Shown one piece after another: positions 1-6,100 of a stretch of 6,804 nucleotides of DNA. The stretch comes from an uncultured bacterium (GTDB lineage Bacteria; Patescibacteriota; Minisyncoccia; Phycocordibacterales; Phycocordibacteraceae). Below the pieces are notes generated by a model. That model saw only the letters and a program-made list of their open reading frames with translations. It was not told where the DNA came from and searched no databases. The position numbers and the translations under genes were made by a program. Position 1 is the first letter of the stretch; each line of letters opens with the position of its first letter. The DNA lies in contig CALUBY010000043.1 in assembly GCA_943914435.1 (NCBI GenBank), positions 1 through 6,804 of the forward strand, in the 5' to 3' direction.

Positions 1-108
1 ATGTGTTGAGGAATGCAGTGGCTGAAGTGGTTGAGAAGAAGTCGTAGCTAGAATCAATACCTAGAGCGCCACCCGAGAGAGTGAGGCCGGTGCCGGTTAG
101 GTCGGTGA
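1..108 (-). repeat. 108-base exact repeat of 2284-2391, reaching the window edge
   Basis: Identical to 2284-2391. It ends at the window edge in FFSTTSATAFLNT, where the partner continues with YDKGYFFSTTSANAFLATK, so another FSTTS array probably follows below position 1. Confidence 0.9.
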
Positions 109-3100
109 ATGCTTCCCCATTAAAGGTGAAGGTGTCTCCCGCCTCTATCGTGAGTCCACCCGAGGCGGTAATGAGACCGGTTGCTTCGAGTGTGCCGTAG
201 AAGGTTGATGTACCATCCTCGCCAATACGAACGAGTTCCACATAGTTAACTCCCGATGGGTTGCTTGCATTCGCTCCGAACACAAACTCAGCACCCGTCG
301 TGTTGTTATTCGAGTCAATGAACAAACCAGCACTATTGATTCCCTCAATAGCAAAGTTATTTGTTCCATATGATCCACCGAATGTATCGTCATCGAGACG
401 AAGTGTTGCGGTTGTTCCGTCTCCGGTAATAGATCCCGTTACATTAATATTTGCAAAGTTTGCCGTGCCGGTGAATGTCGGGCTTGCAGCAAATACGGCA
501 GCGCCCGTACCGGTCTCATCTGAAAGTAGTGTGCGCAGCTTTGCGGAAGTATCGAGTTCTGATTCGACGAGTACTGAGGAATCAAGATAGGTCGGACTAA
601 TCGCTGTTCCCTGCCACACGCCCGTCGATATGGTTCCAAGAGTAGTAATAGAGCCCTGTCCTGCATAGGTCGCAGAAAGTCGTAGGGCTCCTCCCGAAAG
701 CTCGAGGTTCGTTCCCGTAAAGTCAGTGATCGACTCGCCGTTTACACTCACGCCCGACGCGAACGTCTGCAGCTGGCTCCAGCTGTTTGCGGTTGTGGTG
801 CCGAATGCAAGACCAATGTCGTCTCCGGAGCGCGTGAGTGGATAGCCGAACGTAAGCGCTGACTCATATCCCGCAGATGCATGGTTGCCCCAGCTGTATG
901 CGGTTGCCCACTCTGTGGTGCTTGCCGTGAGAGGAATCTCAAAGCCTCCGGTGAGGGAGAAGATGCCCGTTGCACTTGAGTACGTGAGGCCCGTTGCAGA
1001 GCTTGAAACCATACCGCGGATGGTTGAGGAGGCTGCAGCAATGCGTGCGTCTGCAGCAGAGGAGAAGTCAGAGATGGTACTTGAGAGCTGCGTACCGGTG
1101 TGGTTTGCGCGAGCGAGGTAGTACGAGCCTTCTTGTCCGTTCAATGTTGTTGCATTGAGGTTGGTGAGTGACGTGGTTGAAACCGTGAGCACACCTCCGA
1201 CGTTAGAGAGGCCGTTTCCGGTTAGGTCGGTGATGGTTTCGCTGTTGACGTTTATGCCTGCGTAGAAGGTGGCGAGACCTGCAATAGATGCAGTGCCGGT
1301 TGCCGTAACATTTGCAGCCGAAAGGTTGCCGGAGATTAGTGTGTTGCCTTGTACCGAGAGGCGCTCAGATGGAGAGGTAGTTCCGATACCGATGTTTCCT
1401 GTCGTAGAAATGACCATACGATCTGTCACACCATTAGAGCCAAGACGAAGCGCTGACCCTGAAGAAGCAACAATTCCCGTTGAAAGAATATTTGTAGTAC
1501 TAACTCGGAGACTAGGGCCAATAACGACCTCCCCAAAAGTCGAGCTGATACTTAATACGCTTCCCGTATGGTACATCTCGCCATATGAACTACCAGCCGA
1601 TGCCTCTAAACGCACGCGACCACCGTTCCCGATATTAAGCGCGGTCGTTGGAGTACTTGTACCGATGCCAACATTGCCTGAGGCATTCCATATGCCACTT
1701 CCTGGGAAGTAGGTATTGCCTGTCACAGTAAACTGCGTCGTCGAGGCTCCCCCATTGAACTGCTGCAGCTGGCTCCAGCTGTTTGCGGTTGTAGTGCCGA
1801 ATGCGAGAGAGAGAACGTTTGAAGAGATCTGGAGAGGATAGGTAGCAGAGGTGATGCGGTTCAGGTATGCGGTGTTCCAGTCTGTGGTTGAGGCGGTGAG
1901 GGGGATGCTGTATCCGCTTGTTAGAGAGAAGACTCCTGTGCCTGAGGTGTAGGTGAGACCTGTTGCCGTTGAGGAGAAGAGACCGCGTGCAGTACTGCTG
2001 AAGTCAGAGATGGTTGAAGCGAGTTGGGTACCGGTGTGGTTTGCGCGAGCGAGGTAGTAGCTTCCCTCTTGGCCGTCGAAGGTGCCGGTCCAGTTGCCGG
2101 TTGTATCTAGTGCGAATACGCCAGTGCCGCCGTTATATGTGAGGCCAGTACCCGCTGAGAGTGCAGCGCGTGCGCGGGTGTTGGTGAAGTACAGGTTTGA
2201 AGAGCCTTCGGTTAGGTTGTCCGTTGTTTTGGTTGCGAGGAAGGCGTTTGCGGAGGTTGTTGAGAAGAAGTATCCCTTGTCGTATGTGTTGAGGAATGCA
2301 GTGGCTGAAGTGGTTGAGAAGAAGTCGTAGCTAGAATCAATACCTAGAGCGCCACCCGAGAGAGTGAGGCCGGTGCCGGTTAGGTCGGTGACTGTCTCTC
2401 CGTTAACGTTAATGCCTGCACCAAAGGTTGCGAGGCCTGAGAAGAGGCCGGTGCCTGCGACAGAGAATTTAGCACCTGGAGTGCTCGTGCCGATACCGAT
2501 ATTTGCTGCAGGATTAAGTACGATGTTTCCAGAAACGGTTGATGCAACAAGATTCGTTCCATCCCACATGAATCCTGCGTTCTGCGATTCTCCGAACAAC
2601 AGCGATATGTTATCGGCATCGATGCGAACCTCACCCGTTGCATACGCCTGGAAGTTAGCGTTCGCTTGTGTAGTGTTTCCAAGCCAGAGATCATCGTTAA
2701 CGCCAGAGGTGAAAATATCTGAGTTGCTGCGGATATTTCCAGTCGCCGTAAGAGAACCAGAAATCGTAACCGTTCCTATAAGGTTTGATGCTCCAGACAC
2801 CACAAGCGTTCCTGGTGTTGTGTTTAAGGTTCCGATACCAAGTCCGCCGGTGAAGTATCCAGAACCTCCGACAGAAAGCGTTGTTGCAGGAACAGTTGTG
2901 GCGATTGCGAGAATATTTGAGACATATGCTTGTCCACTAACCTCAAAGATGCTGTTTGATGTTGAGGTGGCGTTTGTGCCGACGAGAACAGTGTCTGATG
3001 TTGTAACGGGACTAATAATGCCACCGGTCGATGTAGCCCACACTCCGTCGCCGCTTCCCCCTCCAACAAGAGTCTGGTCTGATCCCCACGCAGGAAGTCC

Positions 3101-6100
3101 CGCTGACACCTTGAGCACCTGACCAGAAGAACCTGCCGGAAGTCGCGCGAGTGTACCGCTACCATCAACAAATAGAATGTCTCCGTTGCTGTAACTTGAA
3201 ATGCCGGTACCTCCTTGTGCCTGAGACAAGACACCGACCGTATTTGAAAGATCGATACCAAGCGTCGAGGTTGCCGTCGCTGTCCATGCGGAGCCATTCC
3301 AGGTAAGAAGATCTCCATACTCAGAACCGCCAACACTTGGAATAGTTGATGAGCTCGATATGTATGAGGCTACTCGCGCATCCGTAAAGTACAGATTTGA
3401 AACACCTTCCGTTAGAGCGTCGGTTGTTTTGGTGGTGAGCCAGTGGTTTGCGGATGTTGTTGAGAATCCGGTAATGGCGTTCTGTGCGAGGTAGTACTCC
3501 GTTGAGGTGGTTGAGAAGAAGTATCCCTTGTCGAGGGTATCGAGGTACGTAAGGACTCGTGCGTTGGTGAAGTATAGGTTGCTTGATCCTTCAGCAAGAT
3601 CGTCGGTATCAAGAGCGGTTAGGTTTGTGAGGTATCCCGCAGACGCATGATTGCCCCAGCTGTATGCGGTTGCCCATTCGGTTGTGCTTGCGGTGAGCGG
3701 GATGCTGTATCCGCTTGTGAGAGAGAAGATGCCGGTAGCGCTTGAGTATGTGAGGCCCGTTGCTGAACTTGAAACCATACCGCGGATGGTTGAGGAGGCT
3801 GCGGCAATGCGAGCGTCTGCGGCAGTACTGAAGTCGCTGATGGTTGAGGCGAGTTGGGTACCGGTGTGGTTTGCGCGAGCGAGGTAGTAGCTTCCCTCTT
3901 GGCCATTCAATGTTGTTGCATTGAGGTTTGTGAGAGACGTAGTTGAAACCGTGAGTACACCTCCGATGTTAGAGAGGCCGTTTCCGGTTAGGTCGGTTAT
4001 GGTTTCGCCGTTGACGTTGATGCCTGCGTAGAAGGTGGCGAGCGCAGACGTAAATGAGGTTCCCTCAACAGAAAGCTTGAAGCTAGGAGAGGTAGTACCA
4101 ACACCGAGATTGCCAGACGTTATATAGGTACCACCCGAGCCCGTAGGACTGAGCGAGATGCCGCCATTAAGGTTTGTTGCGGCGATAGTGTTTCCTGAAA
4201 TAGCAATGTTTCCACCAGAAACACCATTTGGAATAGGGAGAACGGAGAGATCTGACGTAGTAATAGCCTTTCCTGCCGACACATTAATAGTCGACTTCAC
4301 AATTACCTGCCCCGAGCCTGACGGATTGAATTCGATGTTACCCGTCCCCTCTGTCTTCACGATGAGGTTCTGGTTTATGTCCGCAGACACAACGATGTTC
4401 TCAGAGTTGTCTTCTTGGAGCACCGCCTGACCGTTGATGTAGAGCGTGCCTGGTCCAATGTATACGTCTCGCCACATACGACTCGCTGTACCAAGTGAGT
4501 ACGTATTGTCTGCTGCAGGAATAATGTCGCCCGCCATATCAATGGTGCCTGAGAAGGTTGAGGTCCCTGCAATCACGTTAATACCGTTCGCAAAGGTCTG
4601 AACTGCTCCCCATGTATTTGCGGTTGTGGTGCCGAACGCGAGAGAGACCGCGTTTCCAGAACGAGTGATTGGATAGCCGAACGTGAGCGCTGATTCATAT
4701 CCCGCAGATGCATGATTGCCCCAGCTGTATGCGGTTGCCCATTCGGTTGTGCTTGCGGTGAGGGGGATGCTGTATCCGCTTGTGAGAGAGAAGACCCCCG
4801 TTGCACTGGTGTACGTGAGGCCAGTTGCAGTTGAGGAGAAGAGACCGCGTGCAGTGCTGCCGAAATCAGAGATGGTTGAAGCAAGCTGAGTGCCGGTGTG
4901 GTTTGCGCGAGCGAGGTAGTAGCTTCCCTCTTGGCCGTCGAAAGTGCCGGTCCAGTCTCCGGTTGCATCGAGAGACATAACACCGGTGGTGCTGTTGTAT
5001 GAGAGGCCAATACCCGCTGAGAGTGCAGCGCGTGCGCGGGTGTTAGTGAAGTATAGATTTGAAACGCCTTCGGTTAGGTTGTCCGTTGTTTTGGTTGCGA
5101 GGAAGGCGTTTGCGGAGGTTGTTGAGAAGAAATCGTAACCGGAATCAATACCAAGAGCACCACCAGTGACGGAGAGGCCGGTACCGGTTAGGTCGGTGAC
5201 CGTCTCTCCGTTTACGTTAATGCCTGCACCAAAAGTTGTAAGGCCTGAGAAGAGGCCGGTGCCTGCAACAGAGAAAGTTGCACCTGGAGTAGTGGTGCCC
5301 ACGCCGACGGTTCCATTTTCAAGAACCTTAAACACTGTTTCGCCTCCTGTCTCAAGAAGAGTAAAAATATCTTGAGTGCCGTATGTCTGAACGGTGAGTC
5401 TTCCGAATGGTGTTGTCGTACCAAACATTGCACGGCCAGATGTATCAATTACGAAACGTGCCGTGGGTGTATAGCTGTCTCCTGCGGTCAGGCCATTATC
5501 CGTGTAGAAGTAGAGGTTTCCTGCCTGAGAACCGAAGATACTTGCCGCACCTGCTTGTGCGGTCCATGAACCCGCTATGAGTTCAGCTGCTCCTGAGAAA
5601 AATGCCTGCGCAGAACCATTTGTAGTTATATAGGCACCTCCTGGAATATTTTCGCGAGCAACTCTCAAACCGCTCACCCCGGCTGCGCTCTGTACCGTAA
5701 GACGGTGTGTCGGTGTTGTCGTCCCTATTCCTACATTCCCTCCAAGGGTTGCAAGGTAGGTATTACCCGTTGTGGTGAGCTGGGTGGTTGATGCTCCTCC
5801 ATTGAACTCCTGTAGCTGGCTCCAGCTGTTTGCGGTGGTGGTGCCGAATGCGAGAGAGAGAACGTTTGAAGAGATTTGGAGAGGATAGGTGGCAGAGGTT
5901 ATGCGGTTTGTGTATGCCGTGTTCCATTCCGCGATTGAAGTGTTAGTTGGAATTGCGTATCCAGACGTGAGAGAGAAGATGCCCGTAGCGCTTGAGTATG
6001 TGAGGCCCGTTGCTGAACTTGAAACCATACCGCGGATGGTTGAGGAGGCTGCAGCAATGCGTGCGTCTGCTGCACTGCTGAAGTCTGAGATGGTTGAAGC

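Larger units (their letters stand above)
1893..2506 (-). repeat. Long repeat R2, copy 2 (partner 4755-5314)
   Basis: Aligns with 4755-5314 apart from 54 extra bases at about 2267-2320. It holds anchor 6 (ANIGIGTSTP, 2477-2506), INVNGETVTDLTGTGL (2366-2413), a two-unit FSTTSA array (2198-2320), NLYFT copy 6 (2156-2197) and WTGTFDGQEGSYYLA (2048-2092). Both copies run in the same frame, so loss or gain of the 54 bases keeps the protein open. Confidence 0.85.
4755..5314 (-). repeat. Long repeat R2, copy 1 (partner 1893-2506)
   Basis: About 560 bases align colinearly with 1893-2506. From 4755 to 5128 the offset is 2862 bases, and from 5129 to 5314 it is 2808 bases, so the only indel is 54 bases missing here. 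In protein order it holds anchor 3, the INVNGETVTDLTGTGL module, one FSTTSA unit, NLYFT copy 3, WTGTFDGQEGSYYLA copy 3, STARGLFSSTATGLTY and SGYSIPLTAS. Most differences between the copies look synonymous or conservative. Confidence 0.85.

Noticed and set aside
2364..3122. A 252-codon plus-strand open frame
   Set aside because: It lies antisense to the continuous minus-strand frame, is rich in Pro/Val/Arg as expected from the complement of Thr/Ser/Gly codons, has no recognisable domain, and similar plus-strand frames recur wherever the same repeats occur (for example 5166-5375).
2824..3336. A 170-codon minus-strand frame and similar minus-strand frames (5899-6357, 4573-5010, 3619-3906)
   Set aside because: All sit in one other frame of the same strand, overlap the real coding frame fully, and give Gln/Ser/Pro-rich text that only mirrors the repeats.
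5429..5710. A separate small gene or domain boundary within insert 1
   Set aside because: The main frame continues unbroken through it, with no convincing ribosome binding site or stop codon on the coding strand.
5985..6052. Variable repeat of a diversity-generating retroelement
   Set aside because: Differences between copies are mostly synonymous and involve several base types rather than adenine-specific changes, and no template repeat or reverse transcriptase is in the window.
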